A stretch of 64,000 nt of DNA from Shinisaurus crocodilurus (lineage: Eukaryota > Chordata > Lepidosauria > Squamata > Shinisauridae), in assembly GCA_021292165.1 (NCBI GenBank), contig CM037876.1, positions 35,175,075-35,239,074 of the forward strand, read 5' to 3'. The translations under genes were made by a program, and so were the position numbers. The first letter of the stretch is position 1, and each line of letters starts with the position of its first letter. Shown here in pieces: positions 40,829-51,829 of this stretch. A model generated the notes under the pieces. That model made no database searches. It worked only from the letters and a program-made list of their open reading frames with translations, and was not told the DNA's origin.

Positions 40829-41288
40829 AGGGTACGATCCTATGGCTGCTATATGCTGTCTGGATGGCCATAGGAGAGCTTGGAGTCCCAGCTTGGAGTC
40901 CCAGCTTGGAGCTGGGACTCTGACCTTAGAGTGTCTTCCCTTCGCCCTCAAAGCCAGTGCAGAAAGAACCATGCCGGCTGTTGTTCTGATGTTGGAAGAC
41001 TGACCTCGGAGCCAGAGGTTTGTGGGCGGAGAGGGGTTGGCAGGAGGGGAGGAGTCAGGCTCCACCACAATACATAGTATCCTGGTGGTGCCTCAGCCTC
41101 TCCTCCTTGCAAGCCGGGGGGGGGGGGAGAATTAGGTGGCAGAAATTGGCCGTCTAAGTCTTTTGCAGGGTGGGAGAAGCGCATAGACAACCTTCGCTTC
41201 TGTGTTCCTCCTGCCTTGATAGGATGTCCATAATCCTCCGAGTTTGGAGGGTTACAGGCAGCCACACTGGATCACGCTGCCCATCAGT
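40829..41288. mobile_element. GCAATCCTATG-family MITE, uninterrupted diverged copy
   Basis: The left end GGGTACGATCCTATGG follows TTTA and the right end is GGATCACGCTGCCC. Internal GCCATAGGAGAGCTTGGAG (with a triplicated AGCTTGGAGTCCC-like unit near 40878-40915), GCCTCAGCCTCTCCTCC and GATAGGATGTCCATAATCC match the copies at 18105 and 28480. Confidence 0.75.
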
Positions 41289-41306
41289 CAAACATGTTAT
41301 TCTAGT

Positions 41307-41828
41307 ACTAGGGATGTATAAGAACTTCCATTCGTTTAAGGCAGTGTTCTCCAACCTTGGGTCCCCATATGTTTTTGGCCTACAACTCCCAGCATGCCCC
41401 AGCCAGCATAGCTGGCTGGGGCATGCTGGGAGTTGTAGGCCAAAAACATATGGGGACCCAAGGTTGGAGAACACTGGTTTAAGACCAGAACTTGCCCCAT
41501 TCATATTCCTGAATTCACATGCAAGCACATTTTTGGCAGGCAAAGCTCACACATTCCTGAGTTTGTTTGCAATGCTCATTCACACAATGTGTACTTTAGA
41601 AAAATGTACGCTTTAAAATGCACATGTTCAGGCTTTAGCCAATGGGGGGGAAGAAAGTACACATTTGGGTGCATATTTTAAAAAATTCACACACAAATGG
41701 ATACTTTCCCCATTTGAAGAGGGGGAGAAGAAAGCTCATGACTGGCAATGGGAACAAGCCGGACTGAGCTTTGAGGTGGAACTCGGAGAACATCAATGAA
41801 CTCAGCTCTCAGTGATTCACCCATCCCT
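41307..41828. mobile_element. hAT-like element with AGGGATG ends hosting a hairpin MITE
   Basis: CTAGGGATGTATAAG at the left and CACCCATCCCTG at the right may be its inverted ends. Inside are ACACATTTGGGTGCATATTT-type A/T-rich sequence and a hairpin MITE. A possible relative is at 44908-45295. Confidence 0.5.
41342..41476. mobile_element. hAT hairpin MITE, almost perfect palindrome
   Basis: A 135-bp palindrome with ends CAGTGTTCTCCAACCTTGGG and complement. The flanks GTTTAAGG (41334-41341) and GTTTAAGA (41477-41484) agree at seven of eight bases. The arms are nearly identical base for base, so single strands would fold into one long hairpin. Confidence 0.92.
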
Positions 41829-41829
41829 G

Positions 41830-42535
41830 TTACAAACAACATACCTAAAACCTCATATAATAACAGAACCCATGAGTCAGGTTAACATATCGCCTGGGCC
41901 CTGCACAGTCGACTGCAATAGCGAGTGACTGACACTGCACCAATATGCTTCATTGCCTTAACAAACATAGCTGTTTTATATGTATCCTGATGATCTGAAT
42001 CTGAGGGCAAACACTAAATCTACACATAGATACTTTTACCCTGCAGAGATGCCAACATCTGCCCTGAGAACTGCTCCCTAGGGATTTGATATAAAGGGCA
42101 GTACCATCAATGATGTGAGATATCCTCTACCTTTCCCAGACTACAAATACAGAGACATTGGTTTCTGAAAGCCTGCCTATATCTTCCATCCAAGAATGCT
42201 GTAGCCATGGTTTGAAAATGTAATTCTGTAAATACAGTTCTCAGTGAAGCAAATGAAAGCGTTTGTAGATATTGGGCTTTTTTTAAATATGTTTGACTCG
42301 GAAGATTCAAGTGGTAAAATGTTTTCTGGATTGTATCACTTCAGACTGCAATGTTTGAATGCTCCCTCGTGTATGCATCTCCTTAAACGCAGAAAACTAG
42401 CATGCCCTGCAGAAGGTTGTAGTCTAGTCTTTGTCTTGACATGCTAGCTGTGTATGTATGGGGAGTTTTAATGCTCCCACATGACCAAAAAAAGGGGGGA
42501 CACATGGAAAAACACACCTGGAACATGAAGCAGGA
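41830..42535. other. Unassigned sequence
   Basis: No gene or repeat recognised. Confidence 0.45.
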
Positions 42536-42546
42536 CAGCCCATGTA

Positions 42547-42757
42547 AAGGTCTACCCAGTGGAGTCTGGTGGCTCCAATGTCAGTGGGGCAGTGCATCCA
42601 CTCCAGGTTGCAGGTTTTTAAGCAGCTATCCGTGGTGCTGAACCTATTTGGAGGTAGGGTTCAGCACCATGGATAGCTCCTTTAAAGTTCAGCGTGAACC
42701 CTGGAGTGGATACACTGCCCCACTGCCATTGGACCCACCAGCCTCCACGGGGTCTAC
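42547..42757. mobile_element. Foldback element of ~211 bp
   Basis: The whole element is one imperfect inverted repeat: GTGGAGTCTGGTGGCTCC, GTCAGTGGGGCAGTG and CCACTCCAGG at the left mirror the right half, with GGTTCAGCACCATGG near the centre. CATGTA lies at both flanks (42541-42546 and 42758-42763), a possible 6-bp target duplication. No coding capacity. Confidence 0.78.
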
Positions 42758-42829
42758 CATGTATAAACTGACTCTTAGAGCCTGGGATAAATGGGACAAT
42801 AACCAACATGTTTGAATAGTATGCTATTT

Positions 42830-43250
42830 AATGTATGAATTGATTTTCTGTACGGATCGACTCTGACATCAAGAATGCCTTACACGCACCAGCACTCCTT
42901 TGTCAACCTCCCATCATTCTGGCAAAATTCTAACGACATAAATGGCCAAAAGGTGCTAGTTAGGAATTATTATGAATGAAAACCAAAGTATCTCTCCAGG
43001 ATCCTGCTGCAGAAAACCAACACTGTGGCAAATCATGGTTAATTCTGCCACCACCCTGCTTGCCCTTGCTCGCCCAACCCTCTTTTGGTGCTTCCATCAC
43101 CCCATGGAGCCAAGGACAATGAAACCACCAGAGGCCTGGCCAAAACTGGCCATGAGTGGGTACTAATAGTGCCCTAGCTGTCCCTATCATTTGGCATATA
43201 ACATTGTTTCAGATAAGCTACCAAGCTGAGTATTTGGGTTCCTTGCACAA
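42830..43250. other. Unassigned sequence
   Basis: No gene or repeat recognised. Confidence 0.4.
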
Positions 43251-43254
43251 TTAT

Positions 43255-44170
43255 TACTTTATTTTTATTCGTTAAATTACTTAGATGCCATTCTAAAAAA
43301 CAAACAAACTCAAGGTGACTTAAGCTGCAATCCTATGGCAATGGCCATAAGCCCCCGAACACAGAGGCTTGCAGTCATCCAATGCAGAGCGGGAGAAGCA
43401 GCAGAGGTGATCTTTGCCTTCCCATCCTCCCGCCCTTCATTTTCCACTAGACAGGCTTTTTTGCCCGTCTAGCTGGAGCATCTCAGAGAGGGAGGGAAGG
43501 AGGCTGGAGATGCATCAAGATAGGTTGTATCTTGGCCTCTCCAGTCCCATCCCCACCCCTGATACGCCCCCTTTTTCCTCTCTCCAAGGCCACCTTCCCA
43601 ACCTCAGAGAGCAGCCGGTGTGGTTCTTTTCACACTGGCTATGGGGGAGGGGGTTAGAGCCCCAATTCCCAGCTCTGTCAGGGCACTGTCTGTGACCTCA
43701 GATCTGGGAATTCGAACTATCCTATTGCCCCTCGGATGCTGTCTAAGGGGTCATAGGATTGCTCACTTACAAATTAAAATGTTCACAAAAAATTAAACAG
43801 TTTAAAACAACTAAAAACAATGATCAGTAAAATACCACAACCCAATAAACCTAAAAGACCAGTGACAACCATAAAAATTCAACCGATGTATTAAGAAGCC
43901 CATCATGCCATCAAATGCCTGGAATAGAGGAAATCTGGCACCAAAAAGATGACAATGTTGGCACCAGGTGGACCTTGCTGGGAAAAACATTCCACAATCA
44001 GGTGGCCACCACCAAAAAGGCCTTCCCCCTTGTTCCCATCCTTCAAACCTCGCCTCAGACGTTGATTGTAGTTTACAGGTAGGTTTACACTGGGGAAGGC
44101 GCTCCATCAGGTATTGTGGTGCCATGCCATCAAGGCCTTATAGGTTAAAGCCAACACCTTGAGTTGGGCT
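43255..44170 (-). mobile_element. L2-related LINE 3' end, split by a MITE
   Basis: TTTATTTTTATTCGTTAAAT and AAACTCAAGGTGACTTA (43255-43325) continue after the MITE as CTTACAAATTAAAATG (43766 on). Then come minus-strand L2 remnants: CCACCACCAAAAAGGCC, GGTAGGTTTACACTGGG and AAGGCCTTATAGGTTAAAGCC near 44130. Confidence 0.7.
43327..43765. mobile_element. GCAATCCTATG-family MITE inserted in an L2 tail
   Basis: Left end GCTGCAATCCTATGG, right end CATAGGATTGCTCAC, with internal GACCTCAGATCTGGG and CCTTCCCATCCTCC. ACTTA flanks both sides, and the host L2 reads on across it, so the insertion is well defined. Confidence 0.82.
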
Positions 44171-44174
44171 TGAA

Positions 44175-44900
44175 AACGTATAAGCAATGCACAAGCACTT
44201 TGGATCAGGAAAAATGATAGTATTTGACACTTATAAACCACAATGGGAATTTGGTCCAATCCAGCATGGGAGGTTATACACATGGAAGCAGACGGGCTGG
44301 ATTGGGAACCACATATGAAGATTAGATGCAAATGCACATCTGAAGGAGAGTTGTGCGATGCGACTCCCATCCGTTGTGTCGGGCCACTGATCACAAACAA
44401 CAACTATCTCAGATCTACGGCCATTAACATTGTCAGTGCTTATAAGCAAATTGTACTGCAAACCCTCTGAACTTGAGCTGAAAATTCCTGATGGATTAAA
44501 TAAAGCAGCCCTGGTTTACTAATGTCTGTTTCCCTTCAATGCATTTCATAGCATGAATGTTACCAAGATTGTGACTTATTTTTAGGATGTCTCATTTGCA
44601 TCCTTTCCTGCTCGTACAGATGTCAGCATAGCTACAAAGTGGCTTCCTTTACCCATGTCTCCATCCCAGGCACTGGTGTTTCTGCTGTTGACTTTACCGT
44701 CTGATTATGTGGAGAGGGGAAAAAATAATTCCCAACTTCACCCACAATTTGCTTTGGAGCCATGTTAATGATTCCATTAGTAAGGGAATTTCCATGCTAC
44801 CGCAATTTTGTGAGTATCTTTCAAGTTGGAGACGTACAATACTGTTTCCAGGGTGTTGACAGCGACTTGAGAGAGGCATCATTGCCGACGGCTTGCATAT
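44175..44900. other. Unassigned sequence
   Basis: No gene or named repeat recognised. Confidence 0.4.
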
Positions 44901-44907
44901 TCATCTC

Positions 44908-45295
44908 TAGGGATGGACAAATCTATTTGTTTTACTTTCTACATAACATTCGTATTTTATCACTCACATGTACATTCCATCCTGTTTCTGTATCAGTTTC
45001 AGAATATCAGCTGAAAAATTCATATGCATTTGCATGCGCACAGAAACTTGTTCAAATCTGTGTGACGCAGACAGTTTTCCCTAATGTACACATTTTTGCA
45101 AGCACTTTCCTGCAATGTTTTGCACACTATTTTCTCTAATGTATTCATTTTTGCATGCATGCTTTGATCAGAGAACTGCATTGTTAAATATGAAAACCAA
45201 AGAATAATTGCATTCCGGTTCGTGTATTCATGCAGGAAGCGCAAATTAGGTCAGTTTGCATTGAAATGCAAACCAAATGTATCTTCCCCCTCATC
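44908..45295. mobile_element. Possible hAT-like MITE with AGGGATG ends
   Basis: TCTAGGGATGGACAAATC at the left and CCCCCTCATCCCTG at the right, with ACTGCATTGTT and TTTGCATTGAAATGC inside. The ends fit loosely with those at 41307-41828. No target duplication seen. Confidence 0.45.
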
Positions 45296-45571
45296 CCTGC
45301 TCATCCTTCTGACAAGCAGGTATCATTTCATAAACCAGATTAAGAAGAGACGGCAGTGGGACATGCAAAATGCATGCACACCGTGAGTGTAACGATATAT
45401 TTCTTTATTTTTTTCAAATCATTTTATTTAAATCATTTATCAGCTGCTCTCAGAGCAGCTTAGAGAAACAAATTAGTGGTGCTCCCATTGACTATTATGG
45501 AAAATACATTTTAAAACAGCTATAACTTTTTTTCTCTTTGTCAGAGGTAGATGCCATTTTCAGTTCACGCA

Positions 45572-45597
45572 TGCACACACACACACACACACACACA
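45572..45597. repeat. (CA)n microsatellite
   Basis: About 13 CA units. Confidence 0.96.
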
Positions 45598-45837
45598 CTT
45601 CCCAAAATTTATATCAGTAACCAGGACACATCACCAGTGGATCACTAAAATTTTGTACATAGAATACTAGGAGCAGGCTTGTAGCTGGGGGAGGGGAACT
45701 AGATGGGGCCTGCCCCTCCTAAAAATTTTCTGCCCCCCCAAAAAAATTGTTTTACAAACAAATAATTAAAAAACAATCCAACTGTCTCAAAATTACACTC
45801 ACTAAGATCAAAATAAAATACATCTCTGCCTGGAAAG

Positions 45838-46182
45838 AAAGCTATCTATCTATTTATTTGTAATACTTATATGCTGCTTAATATAATAAAATCCCAACAT
45901 GGTTCATATATGAATATTAAAAACAGACATTTATAACATACTATTAGAAACAATTCCAACTACAATAACAATACAAAACAATACAACAAGCTGTAATATG
46001 GAGCAGGAGGATATGATTAATTGGGATTAATTACAAGCCAGGGAAAGTGCACTTTCAGGAGGCATTTGAAACATACCACATTTTCTCCCTCCCAAATTGC
46101 ATGGTGGAAGGTTTTCCAGAGGGTGTCTGCCACCTCCAAGAAAGCCCACCACTGAGAAGAAACCTTGCGAAAATGTTTCTAA
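45838..46182 (-). mobile_element. L2-related LINE 3' end
   Basis: TATCTATTTATTTGTAATAC, ATGCTGCTTAATATAAT and the downstream CCACCTCCAAGAAAGCCC-like segment match the 3' ends at 43255 and 49145 on the minus strand. Confidence 0.6.
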
Positions 46183-46184
46183 AC

Positions 46185-46531
46185 CAGGGATGAGCAACTT
46201 TGGGTGGCCCAGAGGCCAATTTCCAGTCCCCAGACTCCCCTGGGGGACACAACAGCAAAAGGAATTGGCAGTTTGCTGCCAAAATTCAGCAGAGCCATGA
46301 CAGAGATTAGAAAAGGACCTCATTTAGCTGGAAAGCAAGCTACATTTGGCACTTTTGAGTATCTGTATTGGTTTGCCAGCAACTTTTAGTGGCAAACTGC
46401 TGGGGGGGGGGGTTTGCTGCTGCACTGCTGAATTTCAACAGAGCAGGGGCAGCAGCAGGAGTGGCAGGAGCAGCACTCAAGGCCATGGGGGGGGCATATG
46501 CAGCCCCCGGGCCATGTGTCGCCCACCCCTG
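46185..46531. mobile_element. hAT MITE (CAGGGATGAGCAA ends)
   Basis: CAGGGATGAGCAACTTTGGG at the left and TGTCGCCCACCCCTG at the right are inverted. Internally GGCAGTTTGCTGCC and GGCAAACTGCTGG are mirrored. Flanks TTCTAAAC and CTGTAAAT agree only partly. Confidence 0.68.
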
Positions 46532-46734
46532 CTGTAAATGATTTTTCAACCCAACTGTTGGAAACCACACTAGATTCTCAGGACTTTCAGCTAAGAATTC
46601 TTACTTAAGCTATAACTGAACAAACTTCAGAATCTTTCAATATCCACCCATTTCCACTACACTATTAATCCTTTTAAAACTTCTAGTGTCATTGTTGTAA
46701 ATCATTCCTAGGTAGCATACTATATTCTCCTATC

Positions 46735-46803
46735 TATGATATAGATAGATAGATAGATAGATATGCAGTGTAGCAAAATATAAAACACACACACACACAC
46801 AAA
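46735..46803. repeat. (GATA)n and (CA)n microsatellites
   Basis: About six GATA units (46739-46762) and about nine CA units (46784-46802). Confidence 0.93.
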
Positions 46804-46809
46804 CCCATT

Positions 46810-47360
46810 GCAGCTGGGCTCACTTTATTTCATTGTGCCTGGACAATTTTGAACAAATCAGGTGGCAGAAAGAACTTGCCTTTCTTCTCTTTTATTAGCC
46901 GGCACCTGCCATGCACAGAAATCTATGTACCATTTTGCACCACAGGAACTCTGGATGGATGACAGCATCTCCTAATCATTTGCTGCACATTCCAGCAGCC
47001 AAACAATAGTCAATGCTCCCCTTTAAAAAAAAAAAAAGTTTTATGGAAACAAGGTGACTCTTGTAACAGATGATATACCTCAGCCTTTTCTATTGGGAGT
47101 ATGAACAAAGAACAACAGCTACATTGTAGACAAGATTTTAATATGTGAGGTTTTAATCATCTTCAGCAACCCACACATGGAATGTTCCACAAAGCTCGAA
47201 GATGTCGTAAGATTTTAAACTGGTTTTTAGGGAAATGGAGTCTGAATAGATCAAAATATTCTTGGAACAAGTTAACAAATGCTAAAATGCTCATTAGCAT
47301 GAGTTAGTTCATGTGGCATCCACTCACTAGCACATTTTAATGTTAGTTCTTAAACAAGGC
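46810..47360. other. Unassigned sequence
   Basis: No gene or named repeat recognised; an A-run lies near 47025. Confidence 0.4.
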
Positions 47361-47364
47361 AGCT

Positions 47365-48680
47365 ATAAAGCAACATTATTTATAAAACTTACATACAACC
47401 TTCCCCGCCCTCTTACACACACACACCCAAAAATCAAACTGGTAAATTAAAAATCTAATACAATCACAATATAAGCATGGTAAAAATTACAATATTGGGT
47501 AAAATAATTTAAACAAGAAGAAGAGAACTGCAGCAGGGTTAAGAAGACACACATAATCATAACAGGCAAAGTCCCAGCCAACACCACCAGGGCAAATCCC
47601 TGAAAGCTTGCCTATGAGGGAAAGCCCTAGCACAGTGATGGCAAACCTATGGCACGGGTGCCACAGCTGGCACGCAGGGACCTCTCTGTGGGCACTCGAG
47701 CCATTGGTCACCAGATCGCGAAAAGACCGTCCCCTTCTGCAAAACACTAATGATCTTGTTCTTTCTCACAGTGTGGAACAGAATGATTTTATTCTAGAAT
47801 TCCTGTTACAGAATTCTTTTCTACATTGTTATCACATTTAAAAGATTTTGAAGAATGATGCACAGAGCATGGCTTGGATGTAAAGCCCTAACAGTTGACC
47901 TGAGTGCTGCATGTGTTGCTCTCAAACTAACGGAGTATGAGCCAAGGTTTGACAAATTATCAGCATGCATGCAATAGCAAAAATCACATGAATTGTGCAA
48001 AAGCATGCCCAATGCAAACTTTTACCTAATGCAGTGTTTGCAGTCCAAGACATAAAGTAAATGTGTTAAGCACAGTTAGTTTTCTTGTTTATCTTGCTCA
48101 TCCTAGTACAGGTTGACTTTTACTTTTACTTAATCCGACACCTGTAGAAGCAGGGAAAGGACCCGGAGTAAAGCTTGCCCCATACAATTTCAGTCTGGCA
48201 TATAATCATATTACAAGTTGAGAATCCCTTATCCAAAAATATATGTGCCTAATTATTTAAAAAGTTTGTATAAATTCTCTTCAGGCTATGTGTACAATGT
48301 AGTACTATAATAATTTTTTGAGTTGATTTTTTTTCCAACAAAAAACTGTTTGTATCATTGAAAGCTCTGTTATTGTGTTTTCTTTAAAGACAAGATTTAA
48401 CGAACAAACAGTTGATTGTTTTCTAAACTAATATAGTAATTGCGTGTTGGCACTTTGAAATAAATGAGTTGGTTTTGTGTTGCAGTTTGGGCACTTGGGC
48501 TCAAAAAGGTTCGCCATCACTGCCCTAGCAAGACTGCAAAAATCAAATAATAGTGTTGCTTGGCAAACCTCGTGGGGGGGGGAGAAGAAGCTGTTCCAAT
48601 AGGTGCCACCACTGAGAAGGCCCAGATAGCCATCAAGGAGACCTCTCATGGTGAGGCACACAGAGCAAGGCCTCCTGCAA
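47365..48680 (-). mobile_element. L2-related LINE 3' end, split by the second OC1-like hAT
   Basis: 47365-47624 and 48531-48680 form one minus-strand L2 3' region (AAAATCAAACTGGTAAATTAA, then GCCACCACTGAGAAGGCCC and CAAGGAGACCTCTCATGG). The hAT separates GCCCTAGCA from AGACTGCAAAAATC. Confidence 0.68.
47633..48522 (+). mobile_element. OC1-like non-autonomous hAT element, copy B
   Basis: 890 bp, with the same inverted ends as copy A. CCCTAGCA occurs exactly at 47625-47632 and 48523-48530. By eye there are 11 differences from copy A in the first ~355 bases, plus a few small indels later. Many differences are at CpG positions. No transposase coding is intact. Confidence 0.9.
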
Positions 48681-49145
48681 AGATTTCACCACTCTGAGGG
48701 CAGAATCCAATGGGGCACTGATGCCTCCGCCGATTCTCTTGCACCCTGCTGATTCTGTTGCAAGTTCCACTCACCTGTTCGAATTGAAAAATGAGCGTTT
48801 CTGCTCCTTTCAGGGCTTCCTCTGGGAAGTGCTAAGTCTCTATTGCACAGGCGGTGGGTCCCGCTCATGCAACAGAATTGGCGAGACCCACTGCTTGCGC
48901 GACAAAGTCAATGGAGCGCAAGAGAATTGGCGGAGATGTAAACACCTCATAGTATTCTGCCCTCAGAGTGGTAAAATCTTATGCAAGCTCTGCCAACCTG
49001 CCCCATTCCAGAAAAAAGCATTTTTGCTCTTTTCCAGTTGCCCCAGAAGTGATTAATCTTCATTCCGCAAGCAGTGGGTCCCACTTGCAGATGGGAATTG
49101 GTGGGGCAAGGTGGAAGTGTAAGCGCCCCATTGGGTTCCGCCCTG
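48676..49145. mobile_element. Inverted-repeat DNA element(s) with AGGGCAGAATCC ends
   Basis: ACCACTCTGAGGGCAGAATCC at 48689 is mirrored by ATTCTGCCCTCAGAGTGGT at 48955-48974, with GCCTCCGCCGATTCTC and GAGAATTGGCGGAGATG as inner arms. A third end, GCCCCATTGGGTTCCGCCCTG, lies at about 49126-49146. So a complete foldback seems to be followed by half of another copy. No coding capacity. Confidence 0.7.
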
Positions 49146-49146
49146 A

Positions 49147-49450
49147 AAGATTGTTGTTTATTTATTTGTTTGGCCCATTCTTTATTAAAGTTGTATACCA
49201 CCCAAACCAAAACAATAAAATAACAACCAAAACAATAAATACAAGAATAAAAATATTAAAGAGCCAGCAGTAAAGTTAATGATCAGAGCTACAGATTAAA
49301 GATTAAATGTTTGCTGGAAGAGGAAAGTTAAGACCTGATGTCTAAATGTATACAGTGAAGATGCCAGATGGATCTCCCTGGGAAGGGCATTCCACACAGA
49401 TGGGGGGGGGGCACTACAGAGACAGCTCTTCCCCTGTGTAGGGATTGGGC
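49147..49450 (-). mobile_element. L2-related LINE 3' end
   Basis: TTGTTTATTTATTTGTTTGG and AAGTTGTATACCACCC at the 3' end, then AAGACCTGATGTCTAAATG and GGGAAGGGCATTCCACAC, read on the minus strand as the L2 C-terminus (AFHTQVLTFLF-like). Confidence 0.7.
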
Positions 49451-49455
49451 CCACT

Positions 49456-49755
49456 AGCTCTGCAAAGGAGCCTCCAAAGGATATGGGAATAGATTCTGAT
49501 TCAGACAAAGAGGGGGATGGGGAATCTGAGAATGCAGCGCCAAGGATGGAGGGAATGGAGATAACAGAGGAGGGAGGAGAGAGTCAAGTTGTTCCTGAAC
49601 CCATGGGAACCAATAGCCTTTCTGAAGAGGAGGAGCGGAAAATGAGTGTGACCAATCCAGATCCAAGGGTGAGGTGTCAGTTAAGGAGGGGAGACCAACA
49701 ACAAGGAGTGAGACGTTCTAAGAGGTTGGCTTTGAGAAATAAGGAACTGCCGTGA
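49456..49755 (+). pseudogene. C-terminal end of a probable LTR-retroelement polyprotein
   Basis: The open frame is acidic and serine-rich in its first part and basic at its end (a GVRRSKRLALRNKEL-like tail), stopping at a TGA that coincides with the start of an LTR-like segment. Such a polar, basic tail next to an LTR fits the end of a gypsy-type pol, but no enzyme motif is present. The upstream part was lost where the L2 3' end abuts. Host exon is a possible but less likely alternative. Confidence 0.4.
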
Positions 49756-50032
49756 GGGTTTGGCCTTTGGGATCTCGGTTACTAAGAAGGGGAGGGTGGT
49801 TAATGCTAATTAGTCTGAAATCAACTTTCAACTGGGTTGCATTGCATTAATGGACTAGTTCTATAGAAAGCTAGCTAACACAGCTTGTTTCTTTTGTTAT
49901 TGATCCCTGTAAAATGCTTGATCTGTAACCTACGGACAGCTTCCTTGCTTATATTTTAACATAATAAAAGCCGGTAATCAAATGAACAGTTCCTGTGCTT
50001 AACTCCAAAGGGGGAGAGAGATAACCACAACA
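49753..50032 (+). mobile_element. LTR-like segment of ~280 bp
   Basis: It begins TGAGGGTTTGGCC, ends CCACAACA (TG...CA) and has AATAAAAG at 49963-49970 in the position expected of a polyadenylation signal. A retroelement-like coding end precedes it. A second LTR is not visible in the window, so it may be the 3' LTR of a truncated copy. Confidence 0.45.
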
Positions 50033-50049
50033 GCCTGGTACCCACCCAT

Positions 50050-51465
50050 TACACCAGTATGGTTGGCAGCAGCACCCAGAGGAGAGCCTCTGAAAATGAT
50101 CTCAGCAACTAGACAGGAACATATGGGAGAAGGTGCTCCTTCAGATAAACTGATCCTAATGTGTGGGGAGATACTTTCTGCAGGACCCAGCATAGTCAGG
50201 TCTTTATAGGTAAGGAGCTATCAGCAAACTGGTGTCCAATGAGTTTAATACAGCCTTATTATTAGCTCATTGCTAATTGAGCAACAAATAGTCAGTCCAA
50301 GCGCTTACTCAGGCATGAATGATGGTGGTCAAAACCTGGTCCTCCCTGAAGAGTGCCACCCAGTTCATCATGTGTAACTGAGGAAATGTGATCCTGTCAA
50401 GCCTTGTCACCTGTACTTCAAGCGGCATCACAAGGTCCAGGATCGCACTCATATTCCACTCCTGCTTCTTCAGGACAATTGTAACTCCTTCTAGAAGAAC
50501 TGGTATTTCCACCTTACCCAAGTCACAGAGAGTGCTATCCATCAACAATTCCCTTCTGTGCAGATTCATTCAGTTGGATCAGGTCTTAGGGCCAAAACAT
50601 CACTTTAAATGTGTAACTAGCAGCATTTCATTGTTAATCTAGAGTAGGTGTGGGGAGTTGATCCAGATCTTAAAAGTCCCCTACCCCCTACACTAGGGTC
50701 CCAATCCAGATTGGGGACTCTGTACCTACTCTAAGATAAAAATGAAGGGGGGGAAGATGCAGATGCTAGACATACATTTAGGTAATATCTGTTTTGGCCC
50801 TTTGTCATACTTAAAGTAAACCCATTGTCTGGATTCCTTTATCATCACTGAGCATAGAAGTCCTAGTTTCTATAACAGCTATGCTTAGTATTACACCATC
50901 CCATAGCCAAAAAGGGGGGGAAAATGTGTTCCTTGCAGGTTCCTCATACTTTTTCCCCCCTTTTAGAATAAATATTTTAAGGACTTCATCAACAGTAACG
51001 ATAAATGACACAGTTTGCCTTTAACACACTGGAAAACCATGCCTGAGTTTTCTGGCCTGTACTGGGAATCTGGGATGGATTTGGCAGCTGTTGGACTCAT
51101 GCCGTTATTTCCTTTCCATTTATTGACTGGCCCTTGTGAGTTCCAGGAAAGCCATTTGTGCAACATGTTCATCCTTTTTGGCACTCCAAAGCCATATCAC
51201 AAGAAGGGTTTCAGCACATGTTTTTGGTACATACAGCAGTAGAGATGCCCTGTTCTTGAAAGGATGTCAACAGGATTCTGGTTGTGGCCTTTGGCAGAGT
51301 TGCTGTGATGTCATGAAATGTTCACAAACATTCTAACCACTGAGGGGGGAAGGCCACTGATAGAATGTTGATGAACAAAGCAGCTGTGCATGTAGAAAGA
51401 AAGTAAAAGGTGAGGATGGTCAGAGAAGCCTCACATAGGCTTAAGGCCAGGAGAAGTGTGCTTTT
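50050..51465. other. Unassigned sequence, no gene seen
   Basis: Reading frames of up to 86 codons occur without motifs. At 50655-50735 the sequence has imperfect inverted parts (GATCCAGATCTTAAAAGTCC and CCAATCCAGATTGGGG), perhaps an old MITE. Confidence 0.45.
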
Positions 51466-51475
51466 GGACCTAAGG

Positions 51476-51809
51476 CAGGGGTGGGGAATTTTTTTCAGTC
51501 CAACAGCCAAAACCAGTTTTGGAGATGCTCTTGGGGAGGGCACATTCCAGTGGTGGGCAGGGCCAAAGGCAAAAGGGGAAGGGCCAGAACACCCAAAATA
51601 TCAGCATATTTTGGCTTAAAGTGCTTACTGCTAGTAACTAAGCCTTAGGAGAAGCATTTCAGCCTTTTAGAATGGGGAGGGGGAAAAGACACAAAAGCCG
51701 GGAAAACACCAAACAATCGGTGGTTGGGGGAAAGAGGAAGGGGCCGTGGCCTTCTGGGGACCCCAGGAGTGCCATATTAGAACCCCGGGCCTGAGATTCC
51801 CCAGCCCTG
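51476..51809 (+). mobile_element. hAT MITE (CAGGGGTGGGGAA family), best copy
   Basis: 334 bp, with ends CAGGGGTGGGGAATT and GATTCCCCAGCCCTG. The flanks ACCTAAGG (51468-51475) and CCCTAAGG (51810-51817) agree at seven of eight bases. Other copies are at 27890-28281 and 61746-62121. Confidence 0.85.
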
Positions 51810-51829
51810 CCCTAAGGGGTGGGAGACAG

